This document shows positions 48,365-60,102 of a DNA stretch of 64,000 bases, piece by piece (within the stretch, counting starts at the first letter, position 1; the number at the start of each line of letters is the position of its first letter). Source of the DNA: Blasia pusilla (lineage: Eukaryota > Marchantiophyta > Marchantiopsida > Blasiales). The notes under the pieces are model-generated. The model searched no databases. It was not told the origin of the DNA and saw nothing but the letters and a program-made list of their open reading frames with translations. The stretch lies in NCBI GenBank assembly GCA_050084515.1, contig CM114274.1, positions 3,782,001 through 3,846,000 of the forward strand, given 5' to 3'. Position numbers and translations under genes: made by a program.

Positions 48365-51300
48365 TCACTGAGCCTTTGCTCTCGTTCGAACCTTGCAAAG
48401 CTTGGCTAATAGTCCGCTCATCTGTAACAAGGAGCCCACGCCATCTGACACTCGCATGTGTGCAAATCCCACCTCCTGGAGAATGAAGCAAACCTTGGAG
48501 TTAATGCGGAGATATTTCAGTGCTGGCTTTTGTTTTGGAATGTGACTTACAAAAGATAGCCTACTAGAGTATTAGAAAAATTCCTGTTTGATTGGATTCA
48601 TTGTTTGCTCCACTTGGAAGGACAAAGGCAGGAAACAAACTGCAGGGCTTGAAAGTCTTGCAGAGCTACCCGTATGTATTCCAGCTTCAGGAACTCCGCC
48701 ATGTCATAGTTTTTAACAATGCGGAATAATGTTTGGATTATATCCGTTGCAGAGTAGCCCATGTCCGAAAGCTGCTTCAAAATTCGGAACGCATCGTCGA
48801 TGTTGTTTTCCAGCGTGTGTTGAACCACCTTGTTGATTAACAGTGGATGTGGTTGATCACAGACCTGATAAACATGAAAAAGAGATGACAATCTTTCAAC
48901 ATCTGACGAAGGCAAGGATTATGTGGCAAATGTGAGCGTCATCTCAACTACATCTTCGTCAAGCTGGGAATGAATGCTGAGGAAATATCTGCTTCAAAAT
49001 AAAGAGAGAAAAGATCAGTACATCACCTTGAAAACATTCTCCTGATTGACAAACTGAAATCCGCTGTAAGTGGCTTGTAAATTGTTAAGCGCTTGCCTCA
49101 TGTCACCGTCTGCCGTAAACACCACTGCCTCCAGACCCTCAGGCACGTATGCCACCTTAAAGAAAAGAAGAAGTTGGGAACTGTTACAGTCAATTGACCG
49201 GCTTCTAGGCATCCCCAAGATTTACACTGGTGAAACGGCACTTATAAGACAAGCACAATGAGGAAGAGCCATATCGACAGAGCATCCATAGTTGCACCTC
49301 ATGGCCTTTTCATTTGTTCCAATTCTCACGGTAGCAGCTTGTGTGTTTTTCATGAGTTTCTTCTATAGAAAATTTCCACCAGTTGGCTGCTTTTCTTTTC
49401 ATTGAGACCATAGTAATTACACCATGCCTGTCATAGCCGTGCATCTGAAGACCCTGTGGGCTGGGAGGGTTGCAGAGACTGCACTCAGTAAGTAGTGCCT
49501 GTTGTAGCCTTGTGACCATAGACTCCTCATCCTGGATGGGTAGGGAGAGAATGAATGAATCAATTTATTGTCCACAAGGGGGGGTCCACATGATCATGGG
49601 ACTTTGAAGGTTGGAAAAGGTGAAGAACAAGATCTACAAGAGTGGGGAGATTCACATAGTGAAATTGGAGAACATATGGAGAGTTGATGCGGAGCTACCA
49701 GACATCAAACAAGAAGCTCTTTACTACACGATCTACCTTGTCAGGTTTGGATCCCCAGTCCACTTCACATTCCAGTGCAGCATCTTTGGGCAGTGAATCT
49801 AGGCTACTGAACATGCTCAACAGCTCTGTGGTAACCACCTTAGCAATTCAGACTGTAATAAATAATAGAGCCAATCAAACCCTTGCGACTATAGACTCTC
49901 CCTGCTCTGGTTGGACAGTGCTAGACTGGGATGGGTGTAGAGAGAGGAACAAGTGAAGAATGTACCCTATGAGAGGAGGGAGACACTCTCAAATATGAGG
50001 AGCTTCCAAGTGTCAACTGAGAAGCACTTTACAATACTATCCACTTTAATTGATAGGAATCCCCAAAACACGCTACTTATCAGTGCAACAGGTTTGGGCA
50101 GTGAATCTAGGCTGCTAAATGTGTTGAACAATTCTGGTGTTGCCAGCTGGGCAAAATCAGCATATGCCATTGCTCTCTGTGTTGTGAATTTTGTGCAGGA
50201 GACCAGGTTTCATCCATCATCACATTAGCTACCGGAGTTTAGTTGTGTTACCATCCTGCTTTTTTGTGGTTATCAGCAATTTAGAGACTGTACCCATTAA
50301 TCAGTGTTTGTCCTAGCTTTGCGACCATAGACCCTGCACCCTAGTTGGAAAGTGCTCAAGATTGGGATTGGTATAGTGAGAGGAAGAAGTGAAGAAGGTA
50401 CCATATTGGAGGAGGGAGACACTTTCATATACTTTGAATGCTGACCATACGAAGTGTTGGTGCCAAGCATCAAGTGTCAACCAGGAACCTCTTTACAACA
50501 CCATTGATTTTACCTGATTCTGATCCCCCATAAAAATACTTACCAGTGCAGCACCTTGGGGCAGTGAATCTAGGCTGCTGAATGTGTTGAACAGTTATGG
50601 TGTTACTAGCTTAGCAATATCAGCATATGCTCTTGCTCTGTGTTATGAATTTAGGCCAGGAGACCAAGTAGTGACCATAGGTTTCATAACCATCATCACA
50701 CAAGGTGCTAGAGTTTAGTTGTTTCCCATCCTGCTTTTCTTATGGTTCAAGGGGGTTGACCTCATCCTGGACTTGGAACTTAAACCGGGTTCCCGAGCAA
50801 AGGGGTACCCACAAATAGTTCTTCAGTTCTGCTTGTTCAGGATATACAGTCAAGAGAGAGATCCCAGATATTTTCATGGCTTCCTCCCTGCTGTTCTGTT
50901 GTGGGCATTTGCCCACTGCTTTGGTTATGGTATCCACTAATGGTTTCTAATCTTGCTCCCACTGTTCAGGCCTTGCAGGAAGCTTCGTTGCCGGCGCAAT
51001 CTCTTGAACCTTTTGCGTCCAAGATTTGGCCTGCATTACTGGCCTTCTTTGGGTTCAAAATTTCCCCATCACCACATATAGGATAGTGATGGAAATTCAT
51101 TACTTCCAGCTGCCTCCACCATTTCAACTTGGCAATGTCGTGTCTATCCTCCCGGATTCCACTCCAAGTTCTGATCTCAAAACCAACTCTGGCCATTTGC
51201 GAGGAAGCTGACATCATGCCCCAAACCGCTTTCAGCTGCACAGCTTCAAGCCTGTCCCTTTCTTTGGTGTTGGCATCTCACACTGTGCACCATATTCCAG

Positions 51301-53250
51301 GTATGCAGAAAGACAGAGCTCGTTACTTCAGGGCACCTCAAAATTGAGAGACTGTACTCATTAAGTAGTAGCCTTGCAACCATAGACCCCACGCCCTGGT
51401 TGGACGGTGCTTGAGACTGGGATGGGTGTAGAGAGAGGAAGAAGTGAAGAAGGTACCACATGAGAGGAGGGAGAGACTCTCATATAGTGTGAATGCTGAC
51501 CAAATAACATGTTGGTGCGGAGCTTCCAAGTGTAAACCAGGAGGCTCTTCACCACACCATTTACTCTACCTGATTGGGATCCCCAAAAAACATTACTTAC
51601 AACTTTGGGCAATGAATCTAGGCTACTGAATGCATTGAGAGAGAGCAGACACAGAACTTGGTGACACGTTGGTGCCACAACGCTTTCCAAAGTTCCAAAG
51701 TTTTTGAGTGTGATAACTGGTGCCCAAGAAAATATGGATCACGCACCTTTTCTGCTTCTACCACAGTGAGGAGCCTTGAGAGGATCTCTTGGTCAGACAA
51801 GCGCCCGAATCGTACTAATGCACAACGACTTTGTATTGGTTCAATAATCTTCGATGAAATGTTGCATGCCAAAGCAAAACGAGTTGTGTTGGAGTATATT
51901 TCCATAGTCCTGCGCAACGCTTGCTGGGCTCCCGATGTCATACTGTTGAGAAGTGGATATATCTTATCAGTATTTAAATCTCTTCCTTCTTCTTCCAGGA
52001 ATCAAACCAGTAGCAAGTGACTTAACAAGAAATCTGAGGAGAGTTGCACATGCTGACTTATCTGTGTTTGTAGCAAGCGTTCAGACCATGGACCTAGCAC
52101 CCAATGGATATGCAAGGCAACTGGGGCCTGGAAACACACCCTACGACTAGAATGGATGGTCACACATGTATTGAGTATAAATAGGATTCGAAGCACTCGA
52201 CTTCAGGTTTCAAACAGGGTTTCAAAGAGAATTGACTAGAGCCTTAGGTTCGCCGCAGGCTAAGCCTGGAAGAAATTTTTTTCTCTTTGCACCAGTCGAC
52301 CCTAATTTGGATGGGAGGATGCTCGTATTAAGAGTTGAAAGCAAGTAGACAGTTCAAACTTGCCTGTCAGCTTCATCCAAAAGAACGATTTTCTGGCGAC
52401 CAGGCGGCAGCGTTAATTTCTTCTGAGCAAACATTTTGATTTTGTTCCTCACCACGTCTATACCCCTGCGTCAGGGGAAAATATCCCAAACCATAACAAT
52501 CAGGAAAGTTGCCTGAAGGAAAAAGCACCACATGTTCATAATGATTCTTTTCCCGACTGCAGCTAAGTTTTCATACACAGCAATCAAGACATTCCACCAC
52601 TGCTCCTGACTGATTTCTGACAAACCAGGAGGGCTTGAAATTCACTCCAATTGGTGTACTAACCCACTGACACTCCACAATTTAAATTCATCACTTAGAT
52701 ATAGCTGCAAATGCATCAGGTTACTCGCCTCTCCACAGCAACGCCGTTCAAACTGGAGAAAAAAAGCTCAAGGTAGGTAGAGAAAACCTGTCATCGGATG
52801 CATTGAGTTCAAGAACGGCCTCCTTGTAGGAAGGACCCAAAAGCTCGTGGGCAAGAGCTAAGATGCTGGTTGTCTTTCCAGTTCCAGGTGGTCCCTGATC
52901 TTAGCTGAGGAAATGCATACAAAATCCACCTACATCTTCCGGCTGCGTCTTCGTTACAATCCAAAAATCCCCATACACCTTCCTCGGATAAATTTAGAGG
53001 AGTACAAATGAGAAAAATCCACAAATTTGATACAAAATATCGTGCGTGTGTGTGAATTCCAACGTCAAAAATTGCCAAGCCTTGAGAGGGATACGGAGAA
53101 TATGAAGTTAGGTGTGTTGCCATCGCGTGCAATGACCTGGAGACGCATGACGGCGTCCTGGTTCCCAACAATTTCGGAGATCTTTGTGGGGCGGTACTTC
53201 TCCACCCATGGTAAGTTGTAGCCGGCTCCATTGGGCCCAGCATCTGCCAT
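48365..53250 (-). CDS. RFC2: Replication factor C subunit 2 (clamp loader)
   Basis: Coding exons on the minus strand: 53250-53095, 52894-52788, 52465-52364, 51942-51747, 49155-49027, 48864-48670, 48475-48365; total 996 nt, 331 aa plus stop, close to the plant family length. It starts [17 protein letters not shown]. Residues 53-60 are Walker A (GPPGTGKT), 114-121 contain Walker B (LLDEAD), sensor 1 is near N149, and the arginine-finger SRC motif is at 160-162. The C-terminal collar domain follows ([39 protein letters not shown]). RFC loads the PCNA clamp at primer ends during nuclear DNA replication and repair. Intron 3 (52363-51943) is GC-AG with a strong AG-GCAAGT donor. Intron 4 is 2591 nt and full of repeats. 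All motifs are intact, so it looks functional. Confidence 0.95.
49156..51746 (-). other. RFC2 intron 4, repeat-filled
   Basis: The 2591-nt intron has donor AAAG-GTGCGT and acceptor TTTAAG. It holds four diverged copies of one repeat of about 300-400 bp: starts near 49504, 49881, 50315 and 51368. The copies share CATAGAC/TATAGAC, TGGGATGGGTGTAGAGAGAGGA, GAGGAGGGAGA.ACTCTCA, GGGCAGTGAATCTAGGCT and AATGTGTTGAACA. A different segment separates the last two. Other RFC2 introns are 160-420 nt. Confidence 0.8.
50740..51340 (-). mobile_element. Possible LINE-type retroelement fragment in RFC2 intron
   Basis: On the minus strand the peptide pattern [19 protein letters not shown] or (next frame) [13 protein letters not shown], and [14 protein letters not shown] resembles the region after reverse transcriptase in non-LTR elements. 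It may be the body to which the flanking repeat copies belong. The match is by pattern only, so this is tentative. Confidence 0.3.
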
Positions 53251-53290
53251 TCTCGCCAGCTCCTACTCTCCTGTCTTCAAACTGACTATC

Positions 53291-53375
53291 AAACTTCTCT
53301 CTCGCTCTCGCTCTCGCTCTCTCTCCTCTCTCTCTCTCTCCCTCTCCCTCTCCCTCTCTCCCCTCTCCTCTCCCT

Positions 53376-53456
<81 letters not shown>
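53291..53456 (-). repeat. (CT)n/(GA)n tract in RFC2 leader
   Basis: CT-rich repeats run about 165 bases, with a pure CT run from about 53387 to 53456. They start 41 bases upstream of the RFC2 ATG, so the transcribed strand carries (GA)n. It probably lies in the 5'UTR or core promoter. GA repeats in plant promoters can bind BBR/BPC factors. Confidence 0.9.
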
Positions 53457-53459
<3 letters not shown>

Positions 53460-54309
53460 TCACGCACTCAGATCTTTTCTTCATCTTCGTCTTCGGGCCA
53501 ATTTCCTGCAACCCTCCGCCTCCACTCTTCACTACCCGGCTGCAATCACTTCGCCAGAAGAGAATCCCCTCACCATTCTCCCAAATTCGGAAGGTCAGGT
53601 ACTGTCACTGAGTCCGGGGGGAGGGCTGAGGAAGTCAGCGCAAGGAGCGAAATCTGCCTGTGCAGAAACCGAATCTTGGACTGCCGATCAGTGCAGCTCA
53701 TACCTCATCCGCTGCTGAAACATCCGACGAAGAAATTGCTGTTCCATTCGCCCCTATTCTACCGCACGTAATCTGTTGCATTTCATAAACCCCTCTCTTC
53801 GTGCACAGTCCCCACCACTCTTCCCGCGCAAGGACTGGGCGCCCAATCTTTGCGCCTGTGGCTTTTATTTATCCTTTCCGTAACCCCTAAAAGCCCAACC
53901 TCTTTTACACCATTTCAGCCATTATGTTTTTCAGAGGAATATTTTTATTTATAATTCCATATTCCACCGTTAAAAATTAATTTCCACCGTCCAGATTGTA
54001 GATGGTAAGTTCATGTACGTGGCTATGAATTTTTATTCCAATGGGATGTGAGATGGAAATTTCCCACGGTTGGGAATTATTGGGTCCCATCATATAATTT
54101 TGGGACTCTATTATTTCTTCATTTTGGAAACTTGCCACTAAGTGGACTTTTAGGAAAAATCAAAATAGTTTTTTTGCATTGGGTTACCATTGTAGCTCTC
54201 CACGAAATTCCTAAATTTTGAATCATTCACATCATTCAGGTGGAAATTGTACTACTTAAGGTGTTTGGGGGTTTGAACATGATCACTTGACACATGTGAT
54301 ACATTTGTA
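53457..54309. other. RFC2 upstream region, no gene
   Basis: GC-moderate sequence to about 53900 probably includes the RFC2 promoter; beyond it the DNA is AT-rich. No TATA box could be assigned with confidence and no ORF is recognisable. Confidence 0.45.
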
Positions 54310-54480
54310 GTTATGTAACCCGGAACACACCCAACTCCACATTCTCATATGGGATTTGAACCCACTAGACAGCCAAATGATCGAGGAGTTAGTTATATGA
54401 CCCTTTACACACCACACCTACATACTCTTGTGGGATTTGAACCCACTAGATTGCCAACTCAATCAGGAGCCACATTGGAG
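54310..54480 (-). repeat. Two diverged copies with tRNA B-box-like motif
   Basis: GGGATTTGAACCCACTAGA occurs at 54351 and 54433, each followed by GCCAA and ATGATCGAGGAG or CAATCAGGAGC. On the minus strand it reads GTGGGTTCAAATCCC, close to the Pol III B box. It could be a tRNA-derived SINE pair or chance. No A box was assigned. Confidence 0.35.
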
Positions 54481-54636
54481 AGGTGACCAAATCCAAACCA
54501 GGTTCCCAAAGGGGATGCAAAATGCTTTCCTACCCATTCAACATCTATATGAATGCATCCATACATTCCAATCATAGCAGAAATGACAAGAAAACAAGTA
54601 ACTTGCCAAAATTCAAAACCACCATACTGAAACATG

Positions 54637-55245
54637 TGTCGTGCGCATACACATCGCTATACAACATACATCGTTGTCACCGAACACACACACAAACATG
54701 CACGATCCCATGCTAACTCAAGGCATCCAAACAACGAGACAACAAGTACCAAAATATCTCCAATTCAAAACCAATCTCTCTCACAACACCATAGTTCTCA
54801 CATATGTGCACTCTCACATGTCTCTCTCAATGTCAAACCAAACCCACTCTCCTAATGAGAGGCTTGCGTTACACACACAAGGCAAGCAACCATAGCTCCG
54901 CCTCCTAATGCCAAGAGGTTCAACAAAGAGAGAATGAGCTCTCAAGCTCTCCTTGAGGTATACCCCTCCCCTCTCCCAACCTCTCTCCATGGTAACCTAT
55001 GCTCCCAAGTCACCTCCTTGGCTCTTGACCTGATGTAGGAGGTCAAGGGTTGCTTACCAAAAATAGAAAATCGATCATATACTCAAATTGGTACTGACCT
55101 AAAATAGTAAGTCCCTCAATATGGCTCCAAATGAGCCGAAACGAAGGGGGCCTCAACAAGTCATCCTCGATCTATTAAGCCTGTCCTCCACTACTCACGA
55201 AGGCGCTCTACTAGATCTCACCGATCTATCCTAAAAGATGTGATA
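54637..55245 (-). mobile_element. LTR-like copy, inverted (left arm), about 609 bp
   Basis: The whole segment is the reverse complement of 59457-60102 with scattered changes: GCGCATACACATCGCTAT, TTGTCACCGAACACAC, GTTCAACAAAGAGAGAATGA, CTAGATCTCACCGATCTATC. On its own strand it starts TATCACATCT (TG changed to TA) and ends GACA (TG..CA type). Flanks ACATG and TATGA might be a decayed target duplication. No primer-binding site or coding region adjoins it, so a solo LTR is likely. Confidence 0.65.
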
Positions 55246-55784
55246 TATGATAAGAATGCCCAAACATACAAGTACACCAAATTTCCAGTCTCTTAGTGCA
55301 TACAAAACTTGGTACCACGTAGAGCCATATGTCCAAAACCTTTACTCTTGGAAAAAAAAGTGTTACAACTCCATGGAATCTGAACTATTTTCGCGCTGCC
55401 ACTCGCCTCCGTGCCCCGTGCACTTTGGAGCCCCAAATACTGCCACGAGACTTCAATACATGCGCACAACACTCAGTTTGCTCGTGATGAATTACAAAAC
55501 AACGCACACATGTGTATTCCTATACATTTTGGACAACAAAAGAAAGTTCATGCACCACACTCCACACACAAGAGCCTATTAGGAAGCCTCAAGCACTAGT
55601 GGAAGGAAGAATAGATCCCATCAAGTGAAAGTTGATGGCTTCGACTCCTTGACGATCCCTTACCCACCAAGCTATCCCCAATATCCAGTACAAATTTTTG
55701 GTGTGTACCTTTTTGAGTTCCACGACTTTTATGATACATGCACCATAAGATCCATGCATTTGTTAGAGCACTTTCTACACGAAA
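55246..55784. other. Unassigned, may hold piggyBac 3' end
   Basis: No motif was found. It follows the C-terminal end of the piggyBac remnant, so it may contain its 3' non-coding part, but no TTAA-flanked end was identified. Confidence 0.35.
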
Positions 55785-56760
55785 CTAAAAGAGTCGATGC
55801 CACCATTTCCTAGATTTGGTATGGGTGGAATAAGCGATGTGAAGCTGATCATGGACATCCACGCCTCTCATAAATGCTTGATACTCTACCAACATTGGTG
55901 AGATAGGGATTACAATAAAATTCTTACTACCTCTATCCCATCGCATGACAATAGTGTTCAATTCGACAGGTGGGGCAGATGTTGATAACAAGGCAACCAT
56001 GTGATTGTCCATCCAAAGGCAAGCAACAATATGTTGCTCAACATGGATCTTCCAATGTAACTCTCCCCTTTGGGAATTGTGTGGTTTTGTAGATAATGCT
56101 ACAGGCCACCCAACTCTATTGGTTCTCACAGTCCCAATGCGTAATAACCCTATCGAGAACAAGTCCATAAAGCAACAAACACTACCGAAGAAATTTTCCA
56201 TTGTTACATGGTGGTTTTTGTGCCGTGGCACAAACCACAACATTGCACATACCGTAGAAGTAATACAAGTGAAGACTTCATTCCCATTCTTCCCATAATA
56301 TACACTAAGGTCATAGACGTGCATACTTACTGCCAATCATACATCAAAAATCTTTAAGTGATGATTTATTGGCTTGGATAGATTATATTGAACTATAGGG
56401 CACTATGCACCCCCCGTATGAATGGTCATCTCATCTAATGTCAGGCAATGTGATACCTCTAACAAATCCTTGAACCTGGCAGACAAGCATTCTAGGAAGG
56501 GTCTACACTTGGCAATTTTATCATAGTCTTTGCTTGTTTTATCCTTACATATGGTCTCATTATTCACTAGATGAAGACAACCAAGGATCTCCTCCCACCG
56601 ATTTATTTTCATAAGGCTAGATATGTATGAATTCTGAAAGAGATTATGTTGTGTCTGCCAATGGGATCTCCTAGTTGGAAGCTTGTTGATTCCCATGAAA
56701 GTAGACACCCCTAGCCAAGTTCAGAATTCTGATCGCTCCAAGTTTCTCCATTGAGAACCC
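55785..56760 (-). pseudogene. piggyBac-type transposase (DDE_Tnp_1_7), decayed
   Basis: On the minus strand: FMGINKLPTRRSHW, MKINRWEEILGCLHLVNNE, KCRPFLECL and LTLDEMTI (56708-56403), then, after a broken stretch, VYDLSVYYG, VTMENFFGS, GTVRTNRVGWP, MDNHMVALLST, PMLVEYQAFMRGVDVHDQL and RKWWHRLF (56336-55785). These match the order of the piggyBac catalytic domain. Of the three catalytic Asp, the first (LDE) and third (GVDVHDQ) are retained; the second is Glu in TMENFF (codon 56198-56196). Frame breaks show a pseudogene. The N-terminus is traceable to about 56760. Confidence 0.78.
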
Positions 56761-58110
56761 TTCAAGTTTTTCCCATACTTATTCTCTTGGCATATACGTC
56801 TTATATGTTTTTCCTCTAAAATCATAAGAAAGATGGCAATAGCATCCCACTCTTTATTCTCAAATGAAGTAGGAAAAGGATTAGGATTCTCTCCCTTGAA
56901 GGAAGTGTCATGTGTGTAAACTGGATTATCCCCCTCCCACCACTCATCTGAAAACTTCCATTCTAGTGGCCATGAGTCTCAAGCATCTAGTAGTTGGTAG
57001 ACACCAAACTTGGATAGATCTGACTCTAAGATCTCGTCCTTATAACCTAGCCACTATGAGCTCAAATCTGAATCTATTTTCTCCACCTCTGAGTCCCATC
57101 CGGACTCAGATTCATCATTGTAGGGTATATCCATAATATTTCTTTGATCAACAGGTAGGCTATGTCTCGTGCGCCTACTCCCGTGGAACGCCAATCTTAG
57201 TGTTGCGGAAGAGTACGTTCAGTAGGACACGGTCTCATCGCCAACTTGCACCCAAACGTGCTCACATTAGTCTAGTTAGGGTCAACCGAGATTCCAACCC
57301 ACTGAGTCCTCGACTGGCACCTCATCAAGCTCAACCTTCCCTCATTCCTAGGTTCCCCAACATGGGCAAGTCTTCCGAGACTTGGGACACACTTTCTAGT
57401 TAGTCCATGCACCTAAAACTGCGTTTGCATGCCTAGCGATACCACTTGTCCAATGGACCTCACATGAGCCCCCAACCGAGATCCAAAAATATGAGTTGCA
57501 AGTTGCAATCCAATAAGAATCTCCGACTCTATTGGAATTTTTTTCCGGTTTCGAATCCCAACGCCTACACTCCCAATCCATTCCGTGCCCTTTAGTTGCC
57601 TTGTGGTGCCCAAAGTGGGGTTCGAGTCCCAAGCACCCTTAGAGATCTTCCCCCCTTACTAGTACTTATGGGGATCCCCGGGGTCCCCCTACCTTTGGAA
57701 AAGGGCACACGGGCCCCTCTTTTTGGCTCTAAACCCCACTCCCCTTATAGTCGGTTTTGGCCCATATCTGAGCCTTTGCTTAAGCATTTGTCAAAATCTT
57801 TGGTGCGATGGAACTGACTTTGCGTAAGATTTTCAATGCTATCTTATTTTTTCCAAACTCATCTTAGGACTAAAAGTTATGGTCAAAAGTACAGTCATAA
57901 ACTCTAAACGCTAGCCACATCCCAAGTCTGGTTCTCACCCCTTGGCCACGTCTCCTTCCAAGACTCGACTTCTCTTCAGTTTGGGTTCCGCGTTTGGTTT
58001 TGGTTTTCTTAGTCGCGACCATTTATGCATGAAACACTAGAAACGCTCGCCTCGCTTACGTCTCACACTTGTGTTTCTCTAACTCCAAAGCGCAAACCAT
58101 CCTAGCGTGA
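56761..58110. other. Unassigned, one primer-binding-like motif
   Basis: No gene was recognised. TGGTGCCCAAAGTGGGG at 57604-57620 resembles the site at 4129 and a gypsy primer-binding site. Several short open frames around 57200-57800 have no motifs. Confidence 0.35.
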
Positions 58111-58115
58111 GCCCG

Positions 58116-59456
58116 CTAGAGTTCGGATGTTTCGCTTGGAGCTCGTTTGGTTATGAGGGTCAAGACACTATGGGCGGGTTGGGTAAGTGTATTGAAGCCA
58201 AATTCCCTAATTTTCAAGATATTATCCCCCGTATCTAGGTCACATGTCGTGTGAAAGGTCTCCAACTCCTTTCCGGAGTGTGGGAGTCGGATCTTCACTA
58301 TAGACATTGTTGTGAGACAATGTTGAAACTCATCTATAGACTCACATTCTATCCATTCTATCCATTCATAGAGGCCCGGGGGAAAATCTGAATCCTCAAA
58401 AGCTGTGTGGATGTACAGCACCCATACAACTTGGCTTGGCCCATCGCAATGGTTTGGATCTTTGGTAGGTCGAGGGAATTGGGATCTAGTCTACACAATA
58501 CTGCCTTCCATATCTAGCCACCAAGCTATCCCTAAGAACCCCAAATCGTGAAGGTCTGAAGGGGTCTGAACCATAATCTTCTTGAGATCTAATTGGTATC
58601 TATTGGGCTTGTGTTCCACATATGAGCTACCCTTCTTCATCTTATAATTCTACATATCTCTAAGGGATGGAGGAGGCAATGTATCACAAGGTGCTTTTAG
58701 TGCAGAGTTGGATACCTACAATCTGGGAATCCCCTAGACTACCCATGTCCGGCCTCTAGTTCAAGTCTGGAACTTAATAATCCGTTGGCATATCACTTGT
58801 CCGATTTTGATCATGGGTACTTTCCAAAGGGTGTTTGGTATATGATGGGATGGTAAGGGCTTCGTGATGAAGTGATTGTGTGGTGGGGCAGAAAGGTGTG
58901 TGGAAAGGTTCAGTAGATGGTTGGTTGGGCTCATTGGTGGGTTTGTTTTTTCCAAATTGAAGCAGACCAATGTGACAATCTGAGAGTGGAGGGATGATGT
59001 TTTCTACTTGTATCAAATACTGCAATCGTTGGGTGATGGGACTGAAGGGGTTGGCTGAATGTAACCTTTCGAGCACTATTTTGTTTTTGCCTCAAAGATA
59101 GAACATCAAGGTCCAAAAATTGGCTATCGTGCACAATGAAATCAGATGGAAATTTTGTAGGATAGTGAGGTAGAATTCTTGATGGAGATGCAATCCTAAT
59201 GGTTCTACGAGGGGTCTCAATAGGAAGTTCTTTTGCACAGATATCGGGAAGCATGTGTAGAGAAGATGACTTGGATACCACTTGTGTCTTCCTTGGCCTC
59301 CTACCAGGGGATAATATTGGCAGAACGTGGTATTTTGTGGACAATGCATTCAGGATTTCTTCTTCTCCCAATGGTTCCTCCCAGTCAAAGTGATGATCAC
59401 ATTCATTAGTAAGTCCCATAAATACCACAAGATTTTATCGTTTGATTCTTCTTCTT
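58116..59456 (-). pseudogene. Unidentified coding-like region, part 1
   Basis: Minus-strand open frames of 165 aa (59428-58931), 100 aa (59076-58774) and 101 aa (58421-58116) have coding-like composition (HHFDWEEPLGEEEIL, GLYEWIEWIECESIDEF). Frame changes occur between them. I do not recognise the family. The region is interrupted on its 5' side by the LTR-like copy at 59457 and may continue at 60103. It could be a retroelement gag or an old gene. Confidence 0.35.
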
Positions 59457-60102
59457 TGTCACGTCTTTTAGGATAGATCGGTGAGATCTAGTAGAGCGCC
59501 TTCATGAGTAGTGTAGGACATGCTCAGTAGGTCGAGGATGACCTATTGAGGCCCCGGGAAACCTAAGAGAGTAGGTTTCCCCTTCGTTTTGGCTCATTTG
59601 GAGCCATATTTAGGAACTTACTATTTTAGGTAATTTCCATTTTGAGTATATGATCACATTTATATTTTTGGTAAGTGGCCCTTGACCTCCTACATGAGGT
59701 CAAGAGCCAAGAAGGTGACTTGGGAGCATAGGTTACCATGGAGAGAGCTTGGGAGAGGGGAGGGGTATACCTCAAGAAGAGAGAGCTTGAGAGCTCATTC
59801 TCTCTTTGTTGAACCTCCTGGCATGAGGCGGCGGAGCTATGGTCTTGCTTGCCTTGTGTGTGTAACCCAAGGCTCTAATTAGGAGATTGGGTTTGGTTTG
59901 ACATTGAGAGACACATGTAAGAATGCACACATGTGAGAACTATAGTGTTGTGAGAGAGATTTGATCTTATTTTAATTGGAGATATTTTGGTATTTCTTGT
60001 CTTATTGTTTGGATGTCATGAGTTAGCATGAGATCGTGTGTGTTTGTGTGTGTGTTCGGTGACAACTATGTATATTGTGTAGCGATGTGTATGCGCATGA
60101 CA
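59457..60102 (+). mobile_element. LTR-like copy (right arm), about 646 bp
   Basis: It starts TGTCACGTCTTTTAGG and ends CATGACA (TG..CA). TCTT precedes (59453-59456) and follows it (60103-60106), a possible 4-bp target duplication. It is the inverted counterpart of 54637-55245, and blocks of it recur near 3350-3660. No primer-binding site or polypurine tract flanks it, which fits a solo LTR. It lies inside coding-like DNA. Confidence 0.65.

Noticed and set aside
53108-53467. Arg-Glu-rich frame on the minus strand before RFC2
   Set aside because: It is translation of the (GA)n tract in the wrong frame relative to the RFC2 start at 53250.
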